Origin: Trichosphaerium sp. ATCC 40318
Lineage: Eukaryota; Discosea; Flabellinia; Trichosidae
NCBI GenBank assembly: GCA_038496445.1
Contig: JALMLS010000399.1
Location: forward strand, 1 to 43,775
DNA: 43,775 nucleotides
Reading direction: 5' to 3'
In this document: positions 1 through 10,482 of the stretch, one piece after another
How positions within the stretch are numbered: position 1 is the stretch's first letter
How the letters are laid out: the number at the start of each line of letters is the position of its first letter
The notes under the pieces: model-generated
What the model was told of the DNA's origin: nothing
Seen by the model: the letters and a program-made list of their open reading frames with translations, nothing else
The model's database searches: none
Program-made: the position numbers and the translations under genes

Positions 1-206
1 GTTATTCTTTTTACAATGCCACGTATTTGAGAACTATAAATGGTACAAATCGTTTCTTTACACGTGATAAAGTATGGTGAGAGCATTTTTGGCGGTTAGA
101 AAAAATGCCTTAAATCTTACACTTCCTTTGACTATTTGTCCATTTATTCAACAGCATCAAAACGTTAATATGTATATTGTTTACATGGCGTTTAATGTAC
201 AAAGAA

Positions 207-1514
207 CTAATTACATTGAGCACCCAATGCAACAACAGCAGCTTTTGTACACTTTGTACCAACAATAAAAACTCTAAAAGCTCCTTCAAGAGCTGATATC
301 CCTTTGTCTGTCACACGAGAGCACCCCATTAATCTTATTGTATGAACACCCGCAAGAGCCCTTATTCCTCTATCTGTTATCTTGGTACACTTAACTAAGG
401 ATATCTCATGTACACCAGCAAGATGAATAACACCTTCATCTGTGATTTCACTACAATCATTCAAGTGAATAGTATGCACTCCTGCAAGTGATTTCAATCC
501 GTTATCAGTTACACCTTTACACCAACTCAAATCTATTTTGTGTACTCCTGATAAACATCCAAGCCATGAGTCTTGTATGGTTAAACGCTTCAAAGAGATG
601 GTGTGAATACCAGCAGAAAAGGCTGATATTGAAGCAAGAGTTATTTCTTGACACCCACTCAAGTCGAGTACACTTGCACCAACAAGAGGTGTTATATCTT
701 CATCTTTTACAGTCAAATCGGATAAGATGATAGCATTTACACCTGATAGTTGTTTTAAATGTTCAACAGACACAAAGTCGCATTCAGAAATGTCAATTGT
801 GTGAAGACACATTTCACCTGTTCTGTTTTTAGGTCTAGTCAAGTGTTCAAAACAAGAACCATCAATGCCTAAGCAACTAAACATAAGTATTGTGTGAGCT
901 CCAGCAAGTGCTTTTACACCATTGTCAGTAAAGTTGCAAGAGCTGATATTTATAGTATGAACACCAGCAAGACATTTTAATCCTTCATCTGTGCAACGAT
1001 AACAACTCGAAATATTTACATTGTAAGCACCTGAAATAGCATCCAATGAATCATCTGTCAAATTACCTATACAGCCTATATCTATGGTATGTACGCCTGA
1101 CAAGAATTGTATACCTTTATCTGTAATACGCTTACATATGTATATATCTATTTCAACAACACCAGCGAGTGCCTGAAGGCACTTATCAGTCACTGCCAAG
1201 CGCCTTATTGATAATTTTTTAACACCCGCCAATGAACTTATTTCCTCGTCTGACGCCTTGTATTTCGTTACTGACACAAGAGTATTGTCCAACAGCGATT
1301 TTTTCTTGATTAAACGCTTTAAGGACTCCGACGACCTTATATCTATTAAACCGTAACCAACGTGTCTGTGGATAATGTCATAGAACAGCCAACAAGTCTG
1401 AGCGACTGGATAGCGTGTTTTATTCGGAGTGTACTCAAAAATGCTAACAATAAGCTCTGTTGCTATTGTTTCAAGGAAGCAAGGATTTCTGCCATTATAG
1501 TGTACACTAGCCAT
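207..1514 (-). CDS. F-box/leucine-rich-repeat protein (FBXL-like)
   Basis: Single-exon 435-aa protein. An F-box lies at about residues 13-52 (TELIVSIFEY, then AQTCWLFYDII) and the rest is a run of about 14 LRRs of 21-24 residues built on the phrase LAGVHTIxLSxCxxITDxG. In the known family the F-box docks onto Skp1 of an SCF E3 ligase and the LRR solenoid binds the substrate; the substrate here is unknown. The frame stays open upstream to 1619 but has no ATG there; ATG 1514 places the F-box about 12 residues in, exactly as in the 3148-4491 paralogue. A CACGTG at 1723-1728 lies 209 bp upstream. The repeats are unusually uniform, which points to recent internal duplication or gene conversion. 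Confidence 0.85.
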   Translation of the reverse strand: MASVHYNGRNPCFLETIATELIVSIFEYTPNKTRYPVAQTCWLFYDIIHRHVGYGLIDIRSSESLKRLIKKKSLLDNTLVSVTKYKASDEEISSLAGVKKLSIRRLAVTDKCLQALAGVVEIDIYICKRITDKGIQFLSGVHTIDIGCIGNLTDDSLDAISGAYNVNISSCYRCTDEGLKCLAGVHTINISSCNFTDNGVKALAGAHTILMFSCLGIDGSCFEHLTRPKNRTGEMCLHTIDISECDFVSVEHLKQLSGVNAIILSDLTVKDEDITPLVGASVLDLSGCQEITLASISAFSAGIHTISLKRLTIQDSWLGCLSGVHKIDLSWCKGVTDNGLKSLAGVHTIHLNDCSEITDEGVIHLAGVHEISLVKCTKITDRGIRALAGVHTIRLMGCSRVTDKGISALEGAFRVFIVGTKCTKAAVVALGAQCN

Positions 1515-1842
1515 TACCGCAGAGTAATAATCGGAAAAGTGATTTGTAGGTTGCCTTAGTGAACTAGTTAAGGACAGGAAACAAGTGCATTTAAACCTAG
1601 AGTGGGCGCTCAACTGCAATCTGCTGTCTCATTCAAATACAATTGGCTACACCCGCGAATCAGATGCCAAAAACTACAAGACTGTACAAATGTTACCAAT
1701 CCACATGCTTAATCAACAAGTGCACGTGACTTTTCAAAAATAAGAAAAAAATACAGTTTGTTGTTGTTGGTAATTAATATTTGATCTCACTAACTACTCC
1801 TGGTTTACTATTTTGTTTACAACAAAAATACTGTACGACTTT

Positions 1843-2255
1843 TCACAACACATAGCAAGTACTTCTCAATGAGTTCACACATTGGACTGTAACAGCAGTA
1901 TCATCAAGTGATATTACTGCAACACCTATGAGTGATTTGACACCTTCATCCGTTATGCCTTTACAGTTGGTAAGAAGAATGGTATGAACACCAGAAAGAG
2001 CTTTGAGACCTTCATCTGTAACTGACGTTCCAGAAAGACCAATAGTGTGAACGCCAGCAAGTGCTTTGACACCTTCATCTGTTATTGAAGTGCTACTAAG
2101 ATTAATAGTATGAACCAGCAAGTGTGGATACGTTAGTTACTTGAGTACCAGCGAGGTTTATGCTACAAACTCCAGCAAGATATTTGACACATTCATTTGT
2201 TACTGATGTGCCAGAAAGATCAATGGTATGAACACCAGATAGTGCTTTGACTGGA
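1843..2255 (-). pseudogene. C-terminal LRR part of a rearranged F-box/LRR gene
   Basis: About six LRRs of the GVHTIxLSGTSVTDEG type read on the minus strand. The frame breaks near 2117, where GGTGTTCAT is shortened to GGTTCAT (2 nt lost), so no long protein is possible. There is no F-box in this piece. On the minus strand it should follow the inverted segment at 2257-2541: the repeat that starts VKALSGVHTIDL at 2250 continues the repeat that ends ITD at 2550. I read the three adjoining pieces as one ancestral gene. Confidence 0.7.
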
Positions 2256-2256
2256 T

Positions 2257-2541
2257 ATGAAAGAGTTACCATCAATACTACTGAACAAGCAACTATTAAA
2301 ACATCAGGCCACTCTACGACATACCATAGTCAAACTTACAGCTTTTGAAGATTATGATGCTGTTGTCTAACAGTTTTCTGGTGTTCATGCCATTGATCTT
2401 ATTGACACTCCCGTAACAGATGAATGTATTAAATCTCTTGCTGGAGTTCAAAAGATTAGACTTGAAAAGTGCATGAACATAACTGACAAAGGTATACAAG
2501 CTCTCTGTGGCGTTCATACAATCAGTCTTTGTGGCACTTTA
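2257..2541 (+). pseudogene. Inverted linker and first LRRs of the same F-box/LRR gene
   Basis: The plus-strand frame starts MKELPSILLNKQLLKHQ, resembling the linker between F-box and LRRs in the neighbouring genes. It meets a stop (TAA 2368-2370) and then continues as LRRs: FSGVHAIDL, LAGVQKIRL and CGVHTISL. This orientation is opposite to both flanking pieces. The six bases GGATAT at 2253-2258 and their complement ATATCC at 2550-2555 bracket the segment. An inversion between these short inverted repeats would explain the order, although small indels would still be needed to restore a continuous frame. Confidence 0.65.
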
Positions 2542-2727
2542 ATAACAGATATATCCAACAACGTCATGAATGATAGAAGCAAGAAGAAAGCACGTTTGTG
2601 CAGCTGCGAACCGTGCTTTTGTGACGTTTCGTAAAATAATATGCGCTAAAATCTCGACAGGAAGGTCTAAAAGGCTCGCTGGTGAGGAGGGATGTATTGG
2701 AGCTAATTCTACAAGTTCTTTTGACAT
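2539..2727 (-). pseudogene. Orphan F-box, N-terminal part of the rearranged gene
   Basis: From ATG 2727 the frame gives MSKELVELAP and then a clear F-box (LLDLPVEILAHIILRN, AQTCFLLASIIHDVVGY). It stops four codons after VVGY, where the paralogues continue into linker and LRRs. The 62-residue product could still bind Skp1 but lacks any substrate domain. An in-frame ATG at 2970 would add 81 residues with no similarity to the paralogues. CACGTG occurs at 2921-2926, 194 bp upstream of ATG 2727. Loss of the LRRs coincides with the inversion breakpoint near 2551. Confidence 0.65.
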
Positions 2728-2970
2728 TGTGTTGTTATCCCAATCAGCGCCACTCAATGCTATTAAGGTAGAAGCTTTAAGGAGGTATGATGTTTTGATA
2801 TTGCAGCCTGTACTTAACATATTGAAATATCCAGACAATGTCGTATGTAGGATTGAAATACTGCTATTTATTGTATTGCAGCGCTGAGACTTCTTTTTAA
2901 AAGGCCACTCCGATTTGTAGCACGTGACTTGGTCAAATCCGTAGAAATATTCTGTTATTAGTAAGCACAT

Positions 2971-3147
2971 TTATTGTATAAGTCAACCTAAGGTACGAGG
3001 ATATCACATACTCCATGGCATACATAATGAAAAAATGGATTTATGTTACTACACTACTATCATGGCTTTGAGTGGATAAAGAATTTGACCTTGATGAAAA
3101 GATTTAATGGACAAAATAATAAAGCTAGCTATCTGAAAAAGGATTGT
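2971..3147. other. Short intergenic gap
   Basis: No gene seen. It separates the 5' side of the orphan F-box from the 3' end of the next F-box/LRR gene. Confidence 0.5.
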
Positions 3148-4491
3148 TTAAAACAATCTTGGCCAAAAGTCTATGCAAGTCCTACTAGTTTTGCATCCTA
3201 GGTGTTTAACCATTCTTTGTGTTATTTGTGTACCAGGACAATAAATATAAGTAAGGCATGTTAAATTAATGACACCGTTATCTGTGATTTGGTTGCAGTC
3301 TTTTAGATCAATTTTTCTAACACCAATAAGACTGTTAACTCCTTTGTCAGATATCAATTTACAACCACAAAGGCTTATGCATTTAACACCAACCAAGTAT
3401 TGTAAACCTTTATCTGTCACAAGTGTATCATCAAGAAATATTGTATGCACCCCAGCAAGTGCTTTTAAAGTACTATCGTCAACACAATCTATATCTGAAA
3501 TATCAATTACTTTTACTCCTGCCAATTGTTTTATCACATCATTTATAACTGACTTACAACCAGCAAAGTCAATATGCTGTACACCTGCAAAACATGACAG
3601 AGTATCACTTTGTAGTTGTATACAATTGTAAAGCTCTATCCAAGGTATACCAGCCAAAAGGTTAAACGTGTTGTTTGATATTTGAGTGCAGTGGCTGAGA
3701 CTAATTTTTTTGATGTTCTTTGTGATTTGATTTTGTGTTAACAAATACTTTACTCCTTCATCAGTAATGCCTGTACAGCTATCAAATGATATTTCACATG
3801 CTGTTGTTGTTAGCGCTTTTATACTATCATCTGTAATATCACATCCACCAACATGAATCTTGTAAACGCCATCTGAAATGGCAATAACACCTTTGTCTCT
3901 TATATTGTTACAGCAATGTAAATTAATAGAGTGTACTCCAGAGAGTGCTGCAAGTCCACTGTCCGTTATACCAGTCCCTGAAAGGTTGATTGTATGAATA
4001 CCAGCTAGTTGTTGAAGCCACTCATCAGAACAATATGCCCATGATAAGTCTAGTGTGTGAATGCCATGAAGTGATTTAATTCCCAAACTTGTCACCTTTC
4101 TACTATATTCCAGTATAGATAGTTTCAAATGATGTACACCTGAAATATGGCCTAACATAACATCTGTTACTGGCATTCGAGAACCTATTTCAAGGTGATA
4201 GACACCAGAGATACTTTTAAAGTCATCAGCAATTGTATTAATACCATCTATAACTATTTTTGTATTTTTTAAAAGAGGGCTTTTGTTCAGTTTGAGCAGA
4301 TCCTCTCTTGACTTCAAGTTCACCGTGAAAAACCCTAAATGTTCCAAAATGATTGTAGAAAACAGTTTACATACAAATGTCGCAGATATACGGCATTTCT
4401 TGCCCAATAGCACCAGAATACAAAATATAAGTTCTGTAGGCAGCCAAAGCAATTCAAATGGCCTATGAATGTGTCTTAGACGATATTTCAT
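3148..4491 (-). CDS. F-box/leucine-rich-repeat protein (FBXL-like)
   Basis: Intact single-exon gene of 447 aa from ATG 4491. The F-box is at about residues 14-55 (LLWLPTELIFCILVLL, VCKLFSTIILEHLGF). A linker (SREDLLKLNKSPLLKN) follows, then about 15 LRRs of 21-26 residues to the C-terminus, such as IAGIHTINLSGTGITDSG. The expected role is an SCF substrate adaptor. The LRRs are more divergent than in the 207-1514 gene, so this copy has been less homogenised. Its promoter faces the plus-strand F-box gene at 4730; the shared 238-bp intergene has two CACGTG sites. Confidence 0.85.
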   Translation of the reverse strand: MKYRLRHIHRPFELLWLPTELIFCILVLLGKKCRISATFVCKLFSTIILEHLGFFTVNLKSREDLLKLNKSPLLKNTKIVIDGINTIADDFKSISGVYHLEIGSRMPVTDVMLGHISGVHHLKLSILEYSRKVTSLGIKSLHGIHTLDLSWAYCSDEWLQQLAGIHTINLSGTGITDSGLAALSGVHSINLHCCNNIRDKGVIAISDGVYKIHVGGCDITDDSIKALTTTACEISFDSCTGITDEGVKYLLTQNQITKNIKKISLSHCTQISNNTFNLLAGIPWIELYNCIQLQSDTLSCFAGVQHIDFAGCKSVINDVIKQLAGVKVIDISDIDCVDDSTLKALAGVHTIFLDDTLVTDKGLQYLVGVKCISLCGCKLISDKGVNSLIGVRKIDLKDCNQITDNGVINLTCLTYIYCPGTQITQRMVKHLGCKTSRTCIDFWPRLF

Positions 4492-4729
4492 TTTTAGGGT
4501 AACAAGTGAGATTCTGTCCTATTATTCTTCAAAAACGTACGTAGCAAGATCTGCAGAAGTACGAAGCATGTTCACTACGGGTTGAGTTCGTATTTTTTGT
4601 CAATTAAAAAGTAGACTTATTCCCAAAAAATTATCACGTGGCTACCTCTGATTGCGCTAAGCCAGTAAACAAAACTATGAACTCAATTTCCACGTGACTA
4701 ACGATTGCGTCAAACTACTGTTGGTTGTT
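4492..4729. promoter_or_regulatory. Divergent promoter with two CACGTG sites
   Basis: This interval lies between the starts of two F-box genes on opposite strands. CACGTG occurs at 4635-4640 (TCACGTGG context) and 4691-4696 (CCACGTGAC context). The second matches the fungal Cbf1 core GTCACGTG on one side. Binding by a bHLH factor is an inference. Confidence 0.4.
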
Positions 4730-5475
4730 ATGTCTGAAGTGGACGTATTCGGTTATGTACCGCCAGAGATACTCCAAGAAATATTAAAAGAAGTGGCGTT
4801 AACAAGCTTGGAAACCCTTAGCGATTGTTTTGTTGTATCTCATGCTTTTCGGTCTATAATTCTCTCAAAACGCATTATAGTACAAGCACTAACGCATTAC
4901 ATACAGTTATGGGAAATTGAGGAGGAACCAGATATTACAAATCGTTATGGACAACTCGAAGACAACTTTCAACATAATTTGATACGTACATCATCTCAAA
5001 AGCATAAGAAGTTTACAGTTTTGATGCCCTCTGAAACATGGCTTCTTCTAGACCCCAAAACATGCTCTAATGATGTTAATGATTGCCAACAGAGGCTTTT
5101 CACATTGTTGTCCTTGAAGGAGTTTCTGCTATTCGAACATACAATACATTTTAATGGATTCTTTGAAGTTACTGGCTTTTTACATACCCACAACCATAAA
5201 AAGTAGGAAAAAACAAAGATGAGTGTCCTCCATCCGGAGAGGACTTTTTGAAGCTTATTGGTATGAAAGAAGTAGAAAAACATTCAACACCACCAATCGC
5301 AGATGTAAAGAACTTAGATTCATTTGGATTTGGATGTAACTTTGATGATATCAGTATAAAGGATACTCACTACGTTGCTACTGTTATTAACTATAATACT
5401 ATTATCTTGGTTTTTGTTGGTTATAACAGGTTTGGTTATTTAGCAGGTGCTTCAGTCTTCAGATATGATCTTTAA
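4730..5475 (+). pseudogene. F-box protein with a single frame break
   Basis: ATG 4730 opens MSEVDVFGYVPPEILQEILKEVAL, an F-box, followed by residues with no recognised domain up to a stop at 5204-5206. Just downstream, in another frame, coding continues without a start of its own: ECPPSGEDFLKLIGMKEVEKH and on to a stop at 5473-5475. One missing base in either A-run at 5198-5215 would join the two parts into about 248 aa. It is therefore either a recently damaged gene or a one-base error in a homopolymer; an intron does not fit well. There are no LRRs, so the substrate part differs from the neighbours. Confidence 0.6.
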
Positions 5476-6588
5476 GCGATCAACTCCGAAAATAAAACGT
5501 TTACGCTCACCAAAAATACATTTGCATAATCACTATCCTTGTTGGCGATAACATTCAGGATACAACAATCTACAGCAAGCAGGTATTTTTGCAAAACGTG
5601 ATAATAAAACTGCTTTATTGAGAATGAACTACAATAGGCCCCAGATAAGTTCCAATTGACCACTTGTGCTTTATGTCTTTTTTGCAATATCTTCTGTATA
5701 ATAAAGTGATATAATGCAATTAATACGTTGAGCCATGATTTTAGCTTTGGGTCTAATAACCTTGAAAGTACTAGTTATCTTCTCTCTTGTTTCCTCCACG
5801 ACCCATTCCTATACCTCGCAGAATGACTTTGTATGTGTTACTCCCGACCATACTCATTAATACATTTTTCTATAACTTCTCCCAATAACTCTCTCTACGT
5901 ATGTGTTTAACCATTCCTCATCTTTCATTAGCGAATCTATATTTCACCTGCTTGGAGTTTACAGTACATGGCTTGTGTGCCGAAAAGCGTTCTAAAAATA
6001 AACAAAGTAATTATTTTTAAACGTTTTTTCTGAAATCAGATTAATGGGTAAAAATTAATCTTACGCATTTCCCTTCATCTGGGTACCTACAAACTTATGC
6101 AAAACTGTGTGTACTTAACATCTATGACTAAGTTGACCTATAATTAGCACTAATAAAACACAAATCCAGCACCATTACAAGGTACACATAATATGAAGTT
6201 TGTTTAATCCTTACCGTGTGTTTAGATATTCTAGCACTGTCAAATGAGTTCAAAACCCATTACCGGCTCCCTCAAAAGCAATAAAGAGAGCACCAATGAG
6301 TACGTTAACCTTGTTAGTGTGATCTAAACGTTAAATACGCTGAGATTACCACATTTACATTAATTGCATTACAAAATGAGTGAATAAAGTTTATTTCGGT
6401 TTTTGAGCACGTGTAAAACCGCAAACACGTTTTTTTTCGAAAAATTACGGAGTTGACCAGTAGAGTGATAAAAAATGTCACACTACAATCGCAGTGTTGC
6501 ACTGTGAGCATGTAGCTCCTTTTAATAAGTAAAATATGGATTCAAATTCTCACCACTTTATTTAAGTCGTTCAGAGACAGAAAAAGTC
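5476..6588. other. Intergenic region, 1.1 kb
   Basis: No convincing gene, repeat or RNA seen. CACGTG at 6408-6413 lies about 180 bp before the next LRR gene. Confidence 0.5.
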
Positions 6589-7500
6589 ATGCCTTCTGGT
6601 TCAAACCAAGAGAGTTGCGATGAGCAAACTAGCATACCAACAGAGAGCAGTCCTGATAAAAATCAAGTGTCCAAAACCTGCAACGTTCCCAGCAGAATCA
6701 CAATTTTATCGAGTGAAGATTGTGTGAATTATTCAGGAAGTCCTCTTCTTCGCCAGTCAGAAATATCATTGGAGGAATTTCCAGATGCAACAGATGAAGA
6801 TCTCGCTCTTCTCTCGGGTGTTAAACACTTGACACTGTGCAAAAATAACAAAATAACAAGCACAGGACTCAGCTCAGTGTGTGGAGTAGAAATTCTTAAT
6901 TTGTGGTATTGTCCGGAAGTTACTGATTCAGGCATATTCGCAATAGTAAAGCACCTCAAATTAATTAGCATGGTGGGTACAAGCGTTACAGACAAGGGCG
7001 TGAAAGCGTTTAAGGGAATAGCAACAGTTGGTCTACCACACTCCAAGTTAAGCGGAGATACTTTCTCAGCCTTGTCTGGTGTTTCTTATCTTGATCTATA
7101 TTCTGCTCACCTCAATAACAATGGCGGAATCTCAGCACTGACTGGAATACATACCGTTGATTTAACCAGAGCAACATTTACAGATGAATGTGTCGCAGCG
7201 CTAGCTGGAGTACATACCATTAACTTACAAGATACGATGGTTACAGACAAAGGTGTAGCGGCTTTAAAGGGCGTACACACTATCAGTCTCAAATTTTGTA
7301 AACGTATCAATGGATCTTGTATGAAAAGTCTTGCGAATGCTCACACTATTAACATTTCACGAACAAATGCAAGAGATGATTGGATCCTTCCACTTACCGG
7401 TGTACACTTGTTAATAATGAACTATTGTCTAGACGTGTCTTTTGAAGCTATGCAAACAGTTAGAAACTATGGAGGAGAAATAGAATGTTGCTATGGATAG
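6589..7500 (+). CDS. LRR protein without an F-box
   Basis: Intact 303-aa single-exon frame from ATG 6589. The first 65 residues are Ser/Thr/Pro-rich and polar. About ten LRRs follow (LSGVKHLTLCKNNKITSTG, LAGVHTINLQDTMVTDKG) and run almost to the end. The repeats are the same GVHTI type as in the F-box genes, so it clearly belongs to this family, but no F-box is visible at the N-terminus or just upstream. It may be a binding-only relative that lost the Skp1-docking module, or the domain may lie in an exon I cannot see. Confidence 0.8.
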   Translation: MPSGSNQESCDEQTSIPTESSPDKNQVSKTCNVPSRITILSSEDCVNYSGSPLLRQSEISLEEFPDATDEDLALLSGVKHLTLCKNNKITSTGLSSVCGVEILNLWYCPEVTDSGIFAIVKHLKLISMVGTSVTDKGVKAFKGIATVGLPHSKLSGDTFSALSGVSYLDLYSAHLNNNGGISALTGIHTVDLTRATFTDECVAALAGVHTINLQDTMVTDKGVAALKGVHTISLKFCKRINGSCMKSLANAHTINISRTNARDDWILPLTGVHLLIMNYCLDVSFEAMQTVRNYGGEIECCYG

Positions 7501-8103
7501 GCTGAGTTGTAACATCTCCACTTTTAGAAAAAAATTTGCAGAAAGTAATTACAGTCCAAGTCTAACCTACCAACTATTTCGACAAGAAACTAATAAACAA
7601 TCACTTTCAAATAGTAACCTTTAGTAAACGAAAGGACTCTTTTTTTTTTGTTAAAGGTGTATTGTACAAGTGAATACATACCCATTTATTTCATGTGGGC
7701 GAGATAAACAAGTGAACACGTGTTTGGCCTTAATCGGTACAAACCAAAGAAACCAATCCAGACGTGCTAACCCCCTTTGTAAGAAAGATGATGGGTAATA
7801 GGTTGTCATCCCATCCTTGCTTTTTAGGCCTAGCTTGCTGCAATAGCTTTGTTGAGCCTTTACTCCACTTTTTTTGTGAATTTTAGTGCAAATCCAATGT
7901 TTTTGTTTATTGTCTAGACTTACGTTAGTTGCTGCACGTGTTGAAGTTGCGTTCTTCCGCTTTCGCAATTTTTCTTTTGTTTTTGCCAAGATGCTCTCGT
8001 AGGAGGCCTCTAATGTGAGATTCATTTCCGATAGTTTTTGAGTCGTTTTGATGAAGTTTTACTAGCCTAAACGAACTTAAATAAGTAAGCCCAACAAAGC
8101 AAA
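7501..8103. other. Intergenic region with one doubtful ORF
   Basis: A minus-strand frame at 7651-8025 has an ATG (MNLTLEASYESILAKTKEK) and 124 codons but no recognisable domain. It could equally be chance. CACGTG at 7935-7940 is about 165 bp upstream of the next F-box gene. Confidence 0.3.
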
Positions 8104-8986
8104 ATGTCAGTCAAACGTCCAACCTCAGGCGTAGCTATTTCATCACAATCCTTGTTGTCAATACCTGTTGAGATTCTTTTGATTATTATCGTGAGAAATG
8201 GCATTTCATGGCAAGATTTGGCTTCGTTACAACAATCAAACCATTTTCTGGACGATATGATACGAAACAACTCAGATTATATTTATCGAGGCTTGTACCA
8301 TCGGAAATGGGGTAAGGGCGCTGAAGAAATAGAGTCTGCTATCCACGTGATTATTCAGAAAAATTTAATGAAGTATAAACCCATAGCACCACCTACTGCA
8401 TACAAATTAGAACCAATCACGTGGAAAGAAAAGTACAAAAACAAACTTGTTCCAAACATCATTGCTGAGTTGACTTGTGATAAAACACGTGTACATAACG
8501 GTGATACTATATTATTCACACTCAAACTAGAAAATGTTGGTAACAAATCAGAGACCATACAATCCAGAGGTATTGAAGGAGGTCATGGTTTATATGTATG
8601 GAATTTCTAGAGTATCAGTTTCTTCTTCATATTTAGGTAATTATAGAACCATTAACTTTAGTGTTCCAAGCCTACATTACTTAGATATTATACTCAATCC
8701 AGGAGATGTACAAACATACACAGAACCTTTTCGTTTTGGTATATCACATCCATGCACAAACATTTTCTTCTCTAAGTCACAAGATGATAAACCTTCGGAA
8801 ATGTTATCTCTTCATAGTAAAAGCTTAGAAGTACGTGTTGCTGATTCTTCAACACCACATGTATTTCAGCTTCAAGCGTTTTTTAAACTTAACATTGTAA
8901 AGAAAAAACGTGAGGAGATGTCAGGCCATTGTTCTTATCTTAGTAGTAGTATTGTAAATCTTACCATGTACAAGCAAAAACAATAA
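8104..8986 (+). CDS. F-box protein with a beta-rich C-terminal domain, one intron
   Basis: ATG 8104 opens a polar leader, then an F-box at about residues 17-60 (LSIPVEILLIIIVRNG, LQQSNHFLDDMI). The region after residue 115 (NIIAELTCDKTRVHNGDTI and beyond) is beta-strand-like and unassigned. The frame stops at 8608-8610 but continues in another frame. An intron at 8588-8636 (GTTTAT...TTTAG, 49 nt) joins EGGHG to NYRTINFSV in frame and gives 277 aa. GTCATG at 8582 is an alternative donor with the same phase. Both donors are weaker than the GTACGT used elsewhere, so a frameshift is the other reading. There are no LRRs. Confidence 0.65.
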
Positions 8987-9029
8987 ACTAGATGCCCAAC
9001 CAACTTGAAAATGTTTTTTGATGACTGAT

Positions 9030-9345
9030 TTATTTGTTTAACTTGTCATAGCTATAATAGCAACGTTTTTCATACTTTCCATTCTCTTGCCACTCTTTGT
9101 ACTCACCATGCAAAGCACCTTCAATATAAAAACAATGTATCTTAACTTGGCCATGCCAATACCATTTCTTATACTCCTTATTCAGCTTACCATTGACATA
9201 AAAACAACGTAGACGTAATCTACCTGTTTTTTTCCATTCTTTGTACTTTCCATTTAAGCGACCATTTGCATAAGAGCACTGTACTAGTAAGACACCGTTG
9301 TCATACCACTCTTTGTATTTTCCATTCAACTCACCTTGACAGAAC
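9030..9345 (-). pseudogene. C-terminal part of an interrupted MORN-like repeat gene
   Basis: About four and a half repeats of roughly 24 residues with the pattern GxYKEWxxxGxLxxxCxY, ending at TAA 9030. It has no start of its own: the frame runs back through FCQGELNGKYKEWYDNG into the left end of an inserted element at 9346. The other parts of the gene are at 10483-10958 and 11973-12255 on the same strand. This aromatic, Cys-containing MORN variant (YwqK-like) is known mainly from giant viruses such as marseilleviruses and from some bacteria and protists. Its function is not established. Confidence 0.7.
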
Positions 9346-10482
9346 CAGTAGTAAATTAAAAACGGGATTTTCCTCTGGAATCCTGTTAAATTCCGTGTTT
9401 TTTAAGGATTTTAACGGAATTGTGGAAAAAATCCCTAAGCAATCTGAATTTTCAATAGGATTTTTGATGGGATTTCTGCTATATTCCATTAAAATAAGGA
9501 ATTTCTTGGGATTTGTAAAAAAATCCCAAACAACAATATTGGCAAATGTTGGCAGCATATCAACGGGAATACTTGAAGGGATTTTTAACAGAATTCCGTA
9601 TGGATTTTGTAGGGAATTCCCTTGGGATTTTTAATGGAATTCCATAGGGATTTTTAACGAAATTCCGTATGGATTTTGTGAGAATTCCTTTGAAAAATAT
9701 TTTTGGTGAAAATTCAAAATTATTCATTATTTCGACAACTATCAAAGCCTTGCCTAACCAAGTTTTTTTTTAGTAAACCACATCGTCACTCTTTTATTGG
9801 TGTAAAAAACCAATGGATACAACGAAAAGACGTTAAATCAAAAAGTAAGCGAGATAAGTATTTTGGTGATTTTCGTTAGCAGCAACATTTCTATATCGCT
9901 TACTAATCCATTTTGAGGCTTGTAAAGCATTTCAAAGGCCTTTACACACCACTAGAACACGCATTTAGGGCATTAATCTCAAGTACGTTGTTTTTAAAGG
10001 TTATTTCCATTTAATTTATCAAAAAACTACTCTTTTCTTATTTTAGCTTCTACGAATGCGTTATTAGCAGTTTATGATCACGATACCAGGTGCGATAAAT
10101 TCTTGGCCAAAGATTGAAAAGATTTGATGAGTTTGGCTTGTATGCGATAGCGTGTGGAACATTTGCGTTTCGTAACTAAATTATCATTGGTAAATAAAAC
10201 GAATTTTGTGCTACAAAACTTGATGTAAATATTGTAAAGTATTTTGAGGTAATTTGTTTGGAATTTCATAAGAAATCCATTGGGAATTCCGTTGTTAATC
10301 CTTAAGGAATTCCGTCCGGATTCTTTAAGGAATTCCATCCGGATTCCATAGGGAATTCCATTCGGATTCCATAGGGAATTCCGTCCGGATTCCATAGGAA
10401 TAAAGGAAGAGATTTTCCGCTTATAAATCCTTAGGATTTTAAGACGGAATCCCTTAAAAACCCCGATTTAAATTTACCACTG
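9346..10482. mobile_element. Non-autonomous transposon 1 with GGAATTCC arrays
   Basis: A 1137-bp insertion inside the MORN gene. The left end (CAGTAGTAAATTAAAAACGG) matches the inverted right end (CAGTGGTAAATTTAAATCGG). Both subterminal regions (about 9350-9710 and 10255-10470) are filled with the palindrome GGAATTCC and the phrase GGGATTTTT; the centre (9710-10250) is unique and has no transposase. The dinucleotide AC flanks both sides (9344-9345 and 10483-10484), a possible 2-bp target duplication. Removing the element and one AC nearly rejoins the MORN frame (one base short). The superfamily is not assigned. Confidence 0.7.

Noticed and set aside
207-1619. Start of the first F-box gene at 1619
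   Set aside because: No ATG there (TTG). ATG 1514 gives the same F-box offset as the intact paralogue.
7651-8025. 124-codon minus-strand ORF as a gene
   Set aside because: Has an ATG but no domain, no neighbour logic and ordinary composition for a chance frame; kept only as a note.
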